Source of the DNA: Arthrobacter ipis
Lineage (GTDB): Bacteria; Actinomycetota; Actinomycetes; Actinomycetales; Micrococcaceae
Length of the DNA stretch: 64,000 bases
Assembly: GCF_014694315.1 (NCBI RefSeq)
Contig: NZ_JAAOXD010000003.1
Span: forward strand, 143,498-207,497
Reading direction: 5' to 3'
Position numbers and translations under genes: made by a program. Position 1 is the first letter of the stretch. Each line of letters starts with the position of its first letter. Positions 28,494 through 38,049 of this stretch are shown here, in pieces. The notes under the pieces are model-generated. The model had not been told where the DNA came from and searched no databases. It worked only from the letters and a program-made list of their open reading frames with translations.

Positions 28494-28886
28494 CTACGGT
28501 GACTGCGGCGCCGCACCGTCGGGATGCTCAGGGGTCTTGACGGCCGTCGCATCGCGGGCGGACGACTCCCCGGTGGGGCGCCCGGCCGGAGATTCATCAG
28601 TTCCCGTGTGCTCGCGTCCCGGTTCGGTGCCCTCCTCCTTGATGACGTCCTCGCCCCGGCGGGTGGTGCTGACGCCGACGTCGGCCGGAGCGGGTGCCGC
28701 GTCTTCAGGGGTTTCGTCCGCTCCCGGCTGGGCGGGTTCCTTCAGCGGCGGTTCGCTGCCAAAGGCCCGAGCTGTCCCTGGCGCGGTGCCCTCTGCGGCG
28801 CCCGTTTCGGTGCCCTGGGCGGCGCCCGTTCCCGCTTCCTCGCCGGCGGGGTCAGAGGCGGGGTCAGGCTGGTTCGTGGGTGACAT
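28494..28886 (-). CDS. Acidic low-complexity protein at the end of the hydrogenase operon
   Basis: Protein of 130 aa, very rich in Glu, Ala, Pro, Thr and Gly and probably disordered. A more ordered stretch is RRGEDVIKEEGTEPGREHTG near residues 76-95. AAGGAGAGCAGC precedes the ATG at 28886, and the gene overlaps hypC by 23 bases, so it is the last gene of the operon. I do not recognise a function. A chaperone or metal-buffer role would be speculation, since it lacks Cys and has little His. Confidence 0.6.
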   Translation of the reverse strand: MSPTNQPDPASDPAGEEAGTGAAQGTETGAAEGTAPGTARAFGSEPPLKEPAQPGADETPEDAAPAPADVGVSTTRRGEDVIKEEGTEPGREHTGTDESPAGRPTGESSARDATAVKTPEHPDGAAPQSP

Positions 28887-29169
28887 GCTGCTCTCCTTGT
28901 GGTGGTTGTGCCGGCTGGGATCCGGGTCCCGTGTCCGCCGGGCGGCCCATCAGCTCCAGTCCGTCCATGGCCTGTTCCGCGCCCGCGGCGTCCACGCGTT
29001 CCAGCGCGAAGCCCATGTGGATCAGGACCCAGGTGCCGGGTTCCAGGGGCCCCTCATCCAGCAGCCCGATGTTGATCTTCCGCTGCACTCCTGCCACATC
29101 GACGAGTGCGAGCTGGCCGCCGTACCCCTCGAGGAGTTCAACGACCCTGCCGGGTATTCCGAGGCACAT
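28864..29169 (-). CDS. hypC: Hydrogenase maturation chaperone HypC
   Basis: Carries the Fe(CN)2CO intermediate from HypD to the large-subunit precursor. The protein begins MCLGIPGRVVEL, with the essential Cys2 of the HypC/HupF family, and continues GGQLALVDVAGVQRKINIGL and PGTWVLIHMGFALERVD as expected. At 101 aa it is slightly longer than usual because of a Gln/Pro-rich tail after residue 75. The ATG at 29169 is fixed by the conserved MCLGIPG start; the upstream open frame is non-coding. HypD, HypE and HypF are not in this window. Confidence 0.92.
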   Translation of the reverse strand: MCLGIPGRVVELLEGYGGQLALVDVAGVQRKINIGLLDEGPLEPGTWVLIHMGFALERVDAAGAEQAMDGLELMGRPADTGPGSQPAQPPQGEQHVTHEPA

Positions 29170-29188
29170 ATACGGACACCGCCCTATT

Positions 29189-29767
29189 TCAAAGTGGAAA
29201 ACCGGTTGGGGTGGAAGAGTGCCAGCCGAGCAGGGACCCGACGGCGGCTGCCGCCTTGGGCACCGCGGCGGCCACCGCCGCCGAGAGGCCAATGCCTTCG
29301 GACAGGTCTGCGGGGACACAACCCACCACATATGTGGCAGGCAGGCTGCCGCCCATGGACCTAAGCCGGCCCAGCACCGCCGCCGGGTCCATGCCGTGGG
29401 GATCGAGCATGGCCCTGCCATCCAGGTCAGTCGCGCTGACCCGGAGCACGCGGATGCTGCCCGGGGCCGAGTTCCCGTCCGCAGGGACCGTGTCCACGAG
29501 GACCAGAGTGTCCACGCCGGCCAGAAGATCGTAGGCCAGATGCATGCCGCGGATGCCGTAGTCCACCACGCGGACGCCGGGGGCCAGCGGCTGCTGCGGA
29601 TGGTCGGCGAGGTGCCGTGCCACCTCGGGGCCGAAGCCGTCGTCGTGCAGGAACAGGTTCCCTACGCCGGCCACGAGGACGCCGCCGGTGCGCTCGCCGT
29701 CCCCTGCCGCGGCGGATCTTTGCTCGCCGGACACAGCGCCGGTCCGGGCCCTGCTGGCGGCGGTCAC
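29189..29767 (-). CDS. Hydrogenase maturation endopeptidase (HyaD/HybD family)
   Basis: Nickel-checking protease that removes the C-terminal tail of the large subunit. The glycine-rich motif GVGNLFLHDDGFGPEVARHL near residue 30 and VDYGIRGMHLAYDLLAGVDT are the core of the family. The expected start is GTG 29767, which overlaps the stop of the DUF6893 gene as GTGA. Before the motif is a low-complexity stretch of about 25 residues. Its likely target is the 22-residue extension of the large subunit encoded in the same operon. Confidence 0.85.
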   Translation of the reverse strand: MTAASRARTGAVSGEQRSAAAGDGERTGGVLVAGVGNLFLHDDGFGPEVARHLADHPQQPLAPGVRVVDYGIRGMHLAYDLLAGVDTLVLVDTVPADGNSAPGSIRVLRVSATDLDGRAMLDPHGMDPAAVLGRLRSMGGSLPATYVVGCVPADLSEGIGLSAAVAAAVPKAAAAVGSLLGWHSSTPTGFPL

Positions 29768-29883
29768 ATCCGCCGCACTTTCATGTACCGCCGGATGTCC
29801 GGAACTGCGCGGATCCCGACGTAGACGCCCCAGAGGGCCATCGCTGCCAGCACAGAAACAGTGGCCATTCCTATTGCCTTCAT
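29764..29883 (-). CDS. DUF6893-like small membrane protein, 39 aa
   Basis: A tiny gene found by reading the gap between its neighbours. The product has one transmembrane helix (MATVSVLAAMALWGVYVGI) followed by a basic C-terminus (RAVPDIRRYMKVRRM). Its A of ATG is the last base of the upstream TAA (TAATG), and its TGA overlaps the GTG of the protease gene, so it is translationally coupled on both sides. It fits my recollection of DUF6893, small proteins of hydrogenase operons. A membrane anchor or complex-assembly role is inferred. Confidence 0.75.
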   Translation of the reverse strand: MKAIGMATVSVLAAMALWGVYVGIRAVPDIRRYMKVRRM

Positions 29884-31280
29884 TACGGGTTTTCCTTTCC
29901 CTCCAGCGGCTCCAGTTCGTCCGGCGCGTAGTAGAAGGACCGGCCGTAGCCTTCATGGAGATCGGCCGCCGGATCCTGCTCCAGGACGAGCCCGACGTGG
30001 GTGCTGCCGTCGACGTCGAAATGCACGCTGGTGACCCGCCCGGTCTGTCCGCCGAAGAACAGGTCCTGGGCGTCGGCGCGCCGGTTCGGGTGCACACGCA
30101 CCCGGCTGCCGCGCGCCACCGCGACGCCGTTGATCACGACGGCGTCCTGGTCCGGCCGGACACGGGCCTCCGCCTCCGGATTCCACCATGGAACGTCCTG
30201 GCTGGCCGTGCTCCACGATTCAGCCGGGGCGTAGTCATCGGGATCCGCGGCGAACGCGTGCGGGTTCCGCAGGGCGCCGTGCAGCTGCTGGAGGTCCTCC
30301 GGTGACATCGCCTCGCAGCGGTCGATGACGGCGGCGGCCCGCGGGTCCGTCGCCCGAGCCTCGGCCTTTTCCTCGTCGGTCAGCGTCAGCACCCGCAGCG
30401 TGAGGATCTCGTCGATCTCGGTGGAGTCGTACAGTGCCACCGAACTTTCCGGGGCGACGGCGGGATGGTCGTAAAGAATGATGGGCGAGATCAGCAGCAC
30501 GTCAGTCTGGCCTTCGGGGCCGGCCAGCACAGGCCAACAGCGGTGCTGGGAACACGGTCCGGCTGCATGCTCTGCCCACGCCGGCGGGTCCAGCAGCGAT
30601 ACGAAATCCCCGTCCCGTACGCCGAGTAGCACGTGGGCCCCGATGAAGGAGGCCGCGGTGGCGTCCTGCCGGTTCCCGGCCGGCGGGGGACCGGCCGGCA
30701 GTGGATGAGCCGTGTTGGCCGCGCTCACGCTGAGCCGCAGCAGCCCGCCGGACTCTTCGGTGGCATTTAGCCGCAATTCACCGCGGAGAGCACGACGGCG
30801 GCGCACCAGCCGGCCGGCCGGCCTCCCCGTGTCGTCCTTGAGTTCCTCGACGTCCAGTCCCTCCGAGACCTCCACACGCAGGACCTGTCCGGCCCGGAGC
30901 TGGGCCACGGAGAACGGCCCGAACGCCATTTCCTGTTCGACGGCCTCGTCCCAGCTCAGCCAGCTCGCACCGCCCACGGTGAGGCTGTCCACGGGAGTGT
31001 ACCCGCCGCCGTCGTCCGCTTTTTCTGCCGTGCGCGTCTGCAGCTGCAGGAAGCGGAAGTGGATTTCAAGGCCGGCTTCGGCGCCGGGGGCAAGCAGGCA
31101 GTCGGCGGACATGGACGGTTCCTCCCCGCTGCCGTCCTCGGCGGCGCCCGGCGGACCTAGGATGCCGAACTGCCAGCGGACCTGGTTCTTCTGGGCGGAG
31201 GCGCGGTAGGGGTAGAGCAGGTAGCCCTCGTAGAGGACGGCGTCGGCGACGGCCCGGGCAAGGGCCAGGCTGGTGTTCAT
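29883..31280 (-). CDS. Uncharacterised hydrogenase-operon protein, 465 aa
   Basis: Cytosolic protein with no domain that I recognise. The N-terminus is VLYEGYLLYPYRASAQKNQV. A middle part contains LISPIILYDHPAVAPESS, then YDSTEIDEILTLRVLTLTDE. The C-terminal region holds GVAVARGSRVRVHPNRRADA and a short beta-domain ending FYYAPDELEPLEG. The ATG at 31280 overlaps the DUF6084 stop by four bases. Conserved position inside the operon implies a role in assembly or electron transfer of the group 1h hydrogenase, but no catalytic motif is visible. Cys is scarce, with a CSQHRC pair near residue 245. Confidence 0.75.
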   Translation of the reverse strand: MNTSLALARAVADAVLYEGYLLYPYRASAQKNQVRWQFGILGPPGAAEDGSGEEPSMSADCLLAPGAEAGLEIHFRFLQLQTRTAEKADDGGGYTPVDSLTVGGASWLSWDEAVEQEMAFGPFSVAQLRAGQVLRVEVSEGLDVEELKDDTGRPAGRLVRRRRALRGELRLNATEESGGLLRLSVSAANTAHPLPAGPPPAGNRQDATAASFIGAHVLLGVRDGDFVSLLDPPAWAEHAAGPCSQHRCWPVLAGPEGQTDVLLISPIILYDHPAVAPESSVALYDSTEIDEILTLRVLTLTDEEKAEARATDPRAAAVIDRCEAMSPEDLQQLHGALRNPHAFAADPDDYAPAESWSTASQDVPWWNPEAEARVRPDQDAVVINGVAVARGSRVRVHPNRRADAQDLFFGGQTGRVTSVHFDVDGSTHVGLVLEQDPAADLHEGYGRSFYYAPDELEPLEGKENP

Positions 31281-31930
31281 GGCCGGTCCCCGGACACATC
31301 GGCGGCTGCCTGGGCCAGCAGTTTCTCCACCGCGGCTTCCCACGAAGTGAGCCCCGCGGCGGACTTGTACCGGGCGAGTGCTGCCAGGACGTCACGGTCC
31401 AGGCGGATCCACCCGGCGTTGGGGAAGTACTGGTCCATCAGGCTGCGCCAGGCGGCGACTGGCAACCGGTACGTCGCTTCGAGGTCCCACGGCACCTGTT
31501 CCACGGTGAACCCGGTCTGCCCTTTTGTGAACACGGTGCCGGAGAACAGCAGCTCCAACGGTATCTCGCCGTCGTGCAGGGCATGCAGGTATTTGGCGGC
31601 GGCCACGTCGAAATCAAAAGTGCAGGGCAGCGGGAGGCCCGCCTCGGTGCTGCCCGTGAAACCCTGGACCATGGTGCTGCACTGCATCCAGACGAACGAC
31701 TTGAGCGTGGTGGGCCAGCGTCCGCGGCCGCCGAAGAGGTCCAGCAGGCCCGTCTCCTCCTCCGGCGTGTAGCCGCGGCGCTGCGGCAGGATCCGGACCT
31801 GGCAGCGCAGCGCCAAGGCGTGCACCACGGCCCCGGTGCTTTCCGTCAGCTGCAGCCTGGCCGTTAGCTGCGGGGCCGCGGCGTAGGGTTCCGGCCGGAT
31901 CTCCAGCACGGCGAAGGAAAGCTCAGTCAC
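31277..31930 (-). CDS. DUF6084 hydrogenase-operon protein
   Basis: Cytosolic protein of 217 aa beginning LSFAVLEIRPEPYAAAPQLT. It contains CTFDFDVAAAKYLHALHDGE and a conserved-looking WRSLMDQYFPNAGWIRLDRD near residue 165. It fits DUF6084, known to me only from actinobacterial [NiFe]-hydrogenase loci. Function unknown. It overlaps both neighbours by four bases, so its product is probably made in fixed ratio with theirs. Confidence 0.75.
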   Translation of the reverse strand: MTELSFAVLEIRPEPYAAAPQLTARLQLTESTGAVVHALALRCQVRILPQRRGYTPEEETGLLDLFGGRGRWPTTLKSFVWMQCSTMVQGFTGSTEAGLPLPCTFDFDVAAAKYLHALHDGEIPLELLFSGTVFTKGQTGFTVEQVPWDLEATYRLPVAAWRSLMDQYFPNAGWIRLDRDVLAALARYKSAAGLTSWEAAVEKLLAQAAADVSGDRP

Positions 31931-32682
31931 CGGAAGCCTCCCGTGCCGGACGTATTGATGCCGGACGCCGTACTGCCTGATGCTTCGCTGGCGGAATTGG
32001 CCGGCGCCGGTACGCTGCGCCGGGAGACCCGGTCGAAGAAGGAGGCGAGCTCATCGCGTGCCTCCTGGCCGCCGTCGAACCCCCGCCAAAGGCGGCGCAG
32101 CCGGCCCACCAGCTCGTAGCAGGCGTCCACCGGAACGAGGTGGCAGTCCGCGGCGGCCCTGCCCGGACCCGGGCCGCGGATCAGCAGCGCCTCGGTGTCC
32201 GGCGCCGCGAGGCCGAGGGCCGGGTTGCGGGCCAGCACGCCGTCCCAGGCGTCGAGGGGCAGTTCGGATTCCGTGGCCCCGGCCGGGCCCGGATAGAAAG
32301 CCACCGTGCGGCCGAGTTTGGAACTGCGGAAGAAGAACGCCAGGCCCACCGGAATTTCCAGTTCATCCCACTGCCCAGGGCCGAGATCGAAGCCGGGGAA
32401 GGAGAGGTATCGGTCCGGCACCGAGCGGTAGCGCATATGGGCAGTCGCATCGGTGAAGAGGAGGTAGCAGGGCCGGCAGGTGCACATCATTGCGTGGCTC
32501 CCCAAGTCCACCACGTGCTGGTGTGCATCGGGAATCGGTTCGCCGCACATTTCGCAGCATTCCCCGGCGGCAGGAGCGGGCCGGTTCGCGGAAATGCGCC
32601 GCAGTAAGGCCACCGGCAAGGTGCCGCTGGCCTGGCCGGTTCCCGGGCCGCGCCCTGTACCTCCTCCGTTCTTCATGTTCAT
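31927..32682 (-). CDS. DUF5947 hydrogenase-operon protein
   Basis: Protein of 251 aa. The N-terminal third has a cysteine-rich, zinc-ribbon-like pattern: CCEMCGEPIPDAHQHVVDLG followed by MMCTCRPCYLLF. The middle is FLSFPGFDLG-like beta structure, and WDGVLARNPALGLAAPDTEALL is helical. This arrangement fits DUF5947, found in actinobacterial hydrogenase clusters. The paired cysteines may bind zinc or an Fe-S cluster, which would suit an electron-transfer or assembly role; this is inference. The ATG at 32682 stands one base after the NifU-like stop (TGAGATG). Confidence 0.78.
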   Translation of the reverse strand: MNMKNGGGTGRGPGTGQASGTLPVALLRRISANRPAPAAGECCEMCGEPIPDAHQHVVDLGSHAMMCTCRPCYLLFTDATAHMRYRSVPDRYLSFPGFDLGPGQWDELEIPVGLAFFFRSSKLGRTVAFYPGPAGATESELPLDAWDGVLARNPALGLAAPDTEALLIRGPGPGRAAADCHLVPVDACYELVGRLRRLWRGFDGGQEARDELASFFDRVSRRSVPAPANSASEASGSTASGINTSGTGGFR

Positions 32683-32683
32683 C

Positions 32684-33895
32684 TCAGCGGTCCTGTCCGC
32701 CGGCTGCCTGGAGTTCCGGGGCCATGCCAGGCGTCGGCGCCGGCGTAGGCACGGCAGCCGCAGGTGCCGACTGCACGGACACTGCCGCAGAGACCGGGGC
32801 TGGCTCCTCCGGTTTCGGTCCAACCGCCGCCGGTTCCGGTCCAGGCGCCGCCGGGACGGGTTCCAGCCCGGCCGGTGTCACCAGCGGGATTGCCTGCACC
32901 GGCGTCACGGCTGCCGGGGCTGCCGGTGCCGGGGCAACCGGCAACGGCCCGGACTGCGCGGACACCGTCGGGACCGCCACGGACATCACTCCGTTCCGGA
33001 CCAGCAGCGGAAGCGGCTCCAGGTGCAGGTCCTTGTCCTCGAGGCAGGTGCCCGCCCGCCGCACGTCAAAGTGGCCGCGGCAGGTGGGGCAGGTGAGCAG
33101 GCCTCCGCCAACCGGTGCCGCGAGGGCACGCTGCAGCACGGCGCCGGCCATCGAGCCTGTGCAGCGCGGGCAGTAGTCGCGGTAGGCGTAAATGTCCTGC
33201 CCGGTGCGGCAGGCCAGCACCGCGTAGCCGCCGACCAGGAAGCCTGCCACCTCGCCGGGTTCGAGCCCGGCGATCTCCGGAACCGGTTCCCACGTGCCGC
33301 CGGACATGTCGTGCCAGGATTCTGCGGGCGTGCCGCCCGCCGGATTGTTCACCCGGACCAGCAATGAGTCCACCGGAATCAGCGCCGGGGCGCCCGGCTG
33401 CTTTTCCGCTTCGACGACGTCGATGGCCGTCACCTCGGGGGCGGCGTTCTGGATGGCCTCCTCGACGGCGTACTTGAGAGTGACGGACGACGACGGGCAC
33501 CCTTGGCAGGTGCCGAGCAGCTTGAGCCGCACCACGCCGTCGGGACTGATGCCTTCGAGCTCCACGTCGCCGCCGTGGGAGCCAAGGTAGGGCCGGACGC
33601 TGTCCAGTGCCGCGGCCACCCGGGCCTCCAGCGAATGGGGGTGCAGCCCGTGGATCACCAGGAGGCCGGCCACCAGGCTGTCAGCGGTCAACGCTTCCAG
33701 AGTGACGTCGTCGAGCTTTCCATGAGCTTGCAGGATCTCCATGATCCGCTGCAGTCCCGCACCGTAAAGGTCTGTCACCTGCCGGACCAGGTCCTCGGCA
33801 CGGCCGCGGGCCACCGCCCCGCCGGCGCCGAGGGCGTCAAGAAGTGTGCCGATTTGGTCGCCGCTCTGCAGCGCCGGCCGGTCTCCGCCGAGCAT
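32684..33895 (-). CDS. NifU C-domain plus Rieske-like fusion protein
   Basis: Protein of 403 aa in three parts. Residues about 85-165 are an Nfu-type Fe-S scaffold with the CxxC pair C130/C133 in GTCQGCPSSSVTL. Residues about 175-300 resemble a Rieske ferredoxin, but the usual Cys-x-His and Cys-x2-His pairs are replaced by C242-x2-C245 and C269-x2-C272. Residues 310-403 are an Ala/Pro-rich flexible tail. It sits three bases after the large-subunit stop. Fe-S delivery to, or electron transfer from, the hydrogenase is likely. Iron-sulfur versus zinc binding at the four-Cys site is open. Confidence 0.85.
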   Translation of the reverse strand: MLGGDRPALQSGDQIGTLLDALGAGGAVARGRAEDLVRQVTDLYGAGLQRIMEILQAHGKLDDVTLEALTADSLVAGLLVIHGLHPHSLEARVAAALDSVRPYLGSHGGDVELEGISPDGVVRLKLLGTCQGCPSSSVTLKYAVEEAIQNAAPEVTAIDVVEAEKQPGAPALIPVDSLLVRVNNPAGGTPAESWHDMSGGTWEPVPEIAGLEPGEVAGFLVGGYAVLACRTGQDIYAYRDYCPRCTGSMAGAVLQRALAAPVGGGLLTCPTCRGHFDVRRAGTCLEDKDLHLEPLPLLVRNGVMSVAVPTVSAQSGPLPVAPAPAAPAAVTPVQAIPLVTPAGLEPVPAAPGPEPAAVGPKPEEPAPVSAAVSVQSAPAAAVPTPAPTPGMAPELQAAGGQDR

Positions 33896-33898
33896 GGC

Positions 33899-35692
33899 CT
33901 ACTCGCCGGTCAGGGTCTGGGTGGGGGAGTGGAGCATGTCCAGCGTCTGCCCGTTGCCCAGGTACATGTGGACTCCGCAGGGTAGGCAGGGGTCGAAGCT
34001 GCGGACGGTGCGCATGATGTCGATGCCCTTGAAGTGCTCCCGGTCGTTCTCCTCGAAGATCGGTTGCCCTTGGACCGCGTCCTCGTAGGGGCCAGAAACG
34101 CCGTTGGAGTCGGTGGGGCTGGCATTCCAGGGTGTGGGCGGGTAGGGGTGGTAGTTGGCGATCTTGCCGTCGCGGATCACCATGTGGTGGGACAGGACGC
34201 CGCGGACCGCCTCGGTGAACCCGCAGCCGATGCCTTCGTCGGGGACCTCGAAGGTTTCCCACGTCTTGGTGCGTCCGGCCCGGATTTCTTCGAGGGCCTT
34301 TTCCGCGAAGTGCAGCGCAGCAGCCGCGGCGTAGGCCTGGAAGTAGGTGCGGGCGCGGTTGCGCTCGAGCGTGTTGCTCCACTGCGGGATGTTCCACTCG
34401 AATGTGACGGGTCCCTTCAGAGCGGTCTTGGGCAGGTTGATCTGGACGCTCCTGCCGGTGGCCTTGAGGTAGCCGATGTCCACGAGTCCGGCGAGCGCCG
34501 TGGCCCAGAGCCGTGCGAGCGGGCCGCCGCCGGTGTCCAGGGCGAGGTTGTCCTGGCCGTCGAACCAGCGCGGCGACATGACCCAGCTGTACTTGTCGGA
34601 GAGGTCGCGCTTCTGCGGCCGCGGGTTGGTGTGCTGGTTCCACGGATGCCTGCGGTCCACCGGGTTGCCCAGCGGATCGTGGGTGACGAACATTTCCTGG
34701 TCTTCCCAGTCCTCGTAGTACGAGGAGCCGAGCATGATCCGCAGGCCCAGGTTGATGCGCACCAGGTCGGTGGTGACCAGCTTGCCGTCCACCACCACGC
34801 CCGGCGTGACGAACATCTTCCGGCCCCACTCGGTCATGTCCTTGTACTCGAAGTTGCAGTAGTCCGGGTCCTGCAGCGATCCCCAGCAGCCCAGCAGCGT
34901 CCGCCGCAGCCCCACCTGCTCGTAGCCCGGCAGTGCCTCGTAGAAGAAGTCGAACAGGTCGTCGTGCATCGGGACGACCTTCTTCATGAACTCGACGTAG
35001 CGCATGAGCCGTGTGAGGTAGTCCGTCATCAGCTGGATTGTGGCCACCGTCCCCACGCCGCCCGGATAGAGCGTGGAGGGGTGCACGTGGCGGCCCTCCA
35101 TGAGGCAGAACATCTCGCGGGTGGCCCGGCTGACCTGCAGGGCCTCCCGGTAGAACTCACCGGTGAAGGGATTCAGCGAGCGCATGATGTCGGCGATGGT
35201 CCGGTAGCCGTGGTCGGCCTCATGGGGGGCCCTGGTGTTTTCCGCCTTGGCGAGGACGCCGGGGTTGGTTTCGGAGACCATCTTTTCGCAGTAGTCCACG
35301 CCAACGAGGTTTTCCTGGAAGATGTTGTGGTCGAACATGTACTCGGCCGCTTCGCCCAGGTTGACGATCCATTCGCCCAGGTTCGGGGGCTTGACGCCGT
35401 ACGCCATGTTTTGCGTATAGCAGGAGCAGGTGGCGTGGTTGTCGCCGCAGATACCGCAGATGCGGCTGGTGATGAAGTGGGCGTCCCTCGGGTCCTTGCC
35501 TTTCATGAAGAGGGAGTAGCCGCGGAAGATCGAGGAGGTGCTCTTGCATTCCACGACCTGGTTGTTCCCGAAGTCGATCTTGGTGTAGATGCCGAGGCTG
35601 CCGACGATCCTGGTGATGGGATCCCAGTTCATTTCCACCAGGTTGCTGTTACCCGTTCCGCTTCCGGAACCCATGGGAATTGTGGACGTCAT
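33899..35692 (-). CDS. hhyL: [NiFe]-hydrogenase large subunit, group 1h
   Basis: Holds the NiFe active site and oxidises H2 at very low concentration. The L1 motif RICGICGDNHATCS (C79, C82) and the L2 motif DPCLPCGVH (C569, C572, H575) provide the four nickel ligands. A 22-residue tail after H575 would be removed by the operon's endopeptidase. At 597 aa it has the length expected for the actinobacterial high-affinity group. The ATG at 35692 is preceded by CAGGCGAAGAC; longer upstream reading gives non-coding sequence. No signal peptide is needed because the small subunit also lacks one. Confidence 0.95.
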   Translation of the reverse strand: MTSTIPMGSGSGTGNSNLVEMNWDPITRIVGSLGIYTKIDFGNNQVVECKSTSSIFRGYSLFMKGKDPRDAHFITSRICGICGDNHATCSCYTQNMAYGVKPPNLGEWIVNLGEAAEYMFDHNIFQENLVGVDYCEKMVSETNPGVLAKAENTRAPHEADHGYRTIADIMRSLNPFTGEFYREALQVSRATREMFCLMEGRHVHPSTLYPGGVGTVATIQLMTDYLTRLMRYVEFMKKVVPMHDDLFDFFYEALPGYEQVGLRRTLLGCWGSLQDPDYCNFEYKDMTEWGRKMFVTPGVVVDGKLVTTDLVRINLGLRIMLGSSYYEDWEDQEMFVTHDPLGNPVDRRHPWNQHTNPRPQKRDLSDKYSWVMSPRWFDGQDNLALDTGGGPLARLWATALAGLVDIGYLKATGRSVQINLPKTALKGPVTFEWNIPQWSNTLERNRARTYFQAYAAAAALHFAEKALEEIRAGRTKTWETFEVPDEGIGCGFTEAVRGVLSHHMVIRDGKIANYHPYPPTPWNASPTDSNGVSGPYEDAVQGQPIFEENDREHFKGIDIMRTVRSFDPCLPCGVHMYLGNGQTLDMLHSPTQTLTGE

Positions 35693-35720
35693 TGTCTTCG
35701 CCTGTCTGGAATTGTGTGGT

Positions 35721-36779
<1,059 letters not shown>

Positions 36780-36809
36780 CGTTGCCTCTTTCAGTGCCCC
36801 TCGCGGGGT

Positions 36810-37697
36810 TCAGTGTGCTTCTGTCAGGGAGCCGGTCAAGGGAACTGACCGGGCTGTCCTGGAGGTGGGCGCCGCTGGTTGGGAGGCGGCGCCGTCGAGC
36901 CAGCCGTACCAGGCGGCGAGGCCTTCGCCGGTGGTGGCGGACAACGTGAGGAATTCGGCCCGCGAATTGATCTGCCGGATCCGGCGCAGGCACGCGTCGA
37001 CGTCGAAGTCGACGTAGGGGAGCAGGTCCGACTTGTTGACGATCACGAGGTCGGCTGCCATGAACATGTGCGGGTATTTCTGGGGTTTGTCATCACCTTC
37101 CGTTACCGAGACGATCACCACCTTGGCCGTTTCGCCGAGGTCAAAAAGAGCGGGGCAGACGAGGTTGCCCACATTTTCAATGAAGACTGTGGAGCCCGGC
37201 TCCGGGGCCAGCGCATCGAGGCCGTGCCGCAGCATGTCGGCGTCGAGATGGCAGCCGGCTCCCGTGTTGATCTGGATGACGGGGCGCCCGGTGGCGCGGA
37301 TCCGGTCCGCGTCGAGCGACGTCTCCTGGTCCCCTTCGATGACACCTGCGTCCAGGCGCCCGCCGAGTTCCGTCAGCGTGCGGACCAGGAGGGTGGTCTT
37401 GCCGGCACCCGGAGAACTCATGACGTTGAAGGCGCGCACCCCCCGGCCGGCAAGCCAGCCGCGGTTCGTGGCGGCCAGCAGGTCGTTCTTGGCCAGCAGG
37501 TTCTGCTCGAGCACGATGGTTTCTGTGCCGGCTGCCGCATGGTGGTGCCCGTCGGCGTGCCCGTGCTCGTGGGTGTACGTGCGCCCGTGCTCATCGGTAT
37601 GACTGTGCGGGTGCCCCTGCCGGGGTGTTTGCAGTTCGCCTGCAAGGTTTGAAATGCGGGTGCCGGCCTCGTCGCCGCAACCGCATGTTGTACACAT
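36810..37697 (-). CDS. hypB: Hydrogenase nickel-insertion GTPase HypB
   Basis: GTPase of 295 aa that delivers nickel to the large subunit. It starts with the CTTCGCG metal site. A His-rich segment spans residues about 29-53 (HPHSHTDEHGRTYTHEHGH), typical of nickel-storing HypB. The P-loop SSPGAGKTTL is at 94-103 and the metal-dependent switch INTGAGCHLDADM follows. NKSDLLP is the base-recognition motif. It starts three bases after the hypA stop. Confidence 0.95.
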   Translation of the reverse strand: MCTTCGCGDEAGTRISNLAGELQTPRQGHPHSHTDEHGRTYTHEHGHADGHHHAAAGTETIVLEQNLLAKNDLLAATNRGWLAGRGVRAFNVMSSPGAGKTTLLVRTLTELGGRLDAGVIEGDQETSLDADRIRATGRPVIQINTGAGCHLDADMLRHGLDALAPEPGSTVFIENVGNLVCPALFDLGETAKVVIVSVTEGDDKPQKYPHMFMAADLVIVNKSDLLPYVDFDVDACLRRIRQINSRAEFLTLSATTGEGLAAWYGWLDGAASQPAAPTSRTARSVPLTGSLTEAH

Positions 37698-37700
37698 GCC

Positions 37701-38030
37701 CTATGCCACCTCCACGGACATCAGCATCAGCTCGCGGCCGCTGAGGACTTCGACGTCCGCGCTTCCGCAAGGGCAAAGCAGAATGAGATCGCTCAGGTTG
37801 AATTCGTCCTGGCAGCTGCGGCACCGTCCGCGGCCCCGCGGTTCGTCGATCTGCAGCCGCGCGCCAGCCAGCGGAGTGCCGGCCGCCGCCACGTCAAAAC
37901 AAAAACGCACGGCATCAGCCAGTACGCCGGAAAGGGGACCGATCCTTAGGTTGACCGCCGTCACCGTCCGTTCACCTGTGCGGTTCAGAACGGCGTCGAC
38001 AAGGCTCTGCGTGATGGAGAGTTCGTGCAT
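37701..38030 (-). CDS. hypA: Hydrogenase nickel-metallochaperone HypA
   Basis: Partner of HypB in nickel insertion. The invariant start MHELSITQSLVDAV gives the nickel ligand His2. The zinc finger has CRSC followed by LCPCG; the second pair has one residue between the cysteines rather than the usual two. The start is fixed at 38030 by MHE; 16 upstream in-frame codons are the leader. At 109 aa the length is standard. It is the first gene of the operon, with a promoter candidate at 38050-38078. Confidence 0.93.
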   Translation of the reverse strand: MHELSITQSLVDAVLNRTGERTVTAVNLRIGPLSGVLADAVRFCFDVAAAGTPLAGARLQIDEPRGRGRCRSCQDEFNLSDLILLCPCGSADVEVLSGRELMLMSVEVA

Positions 38031-38049
38031 AATCGCGCCCCTTTTTGCC

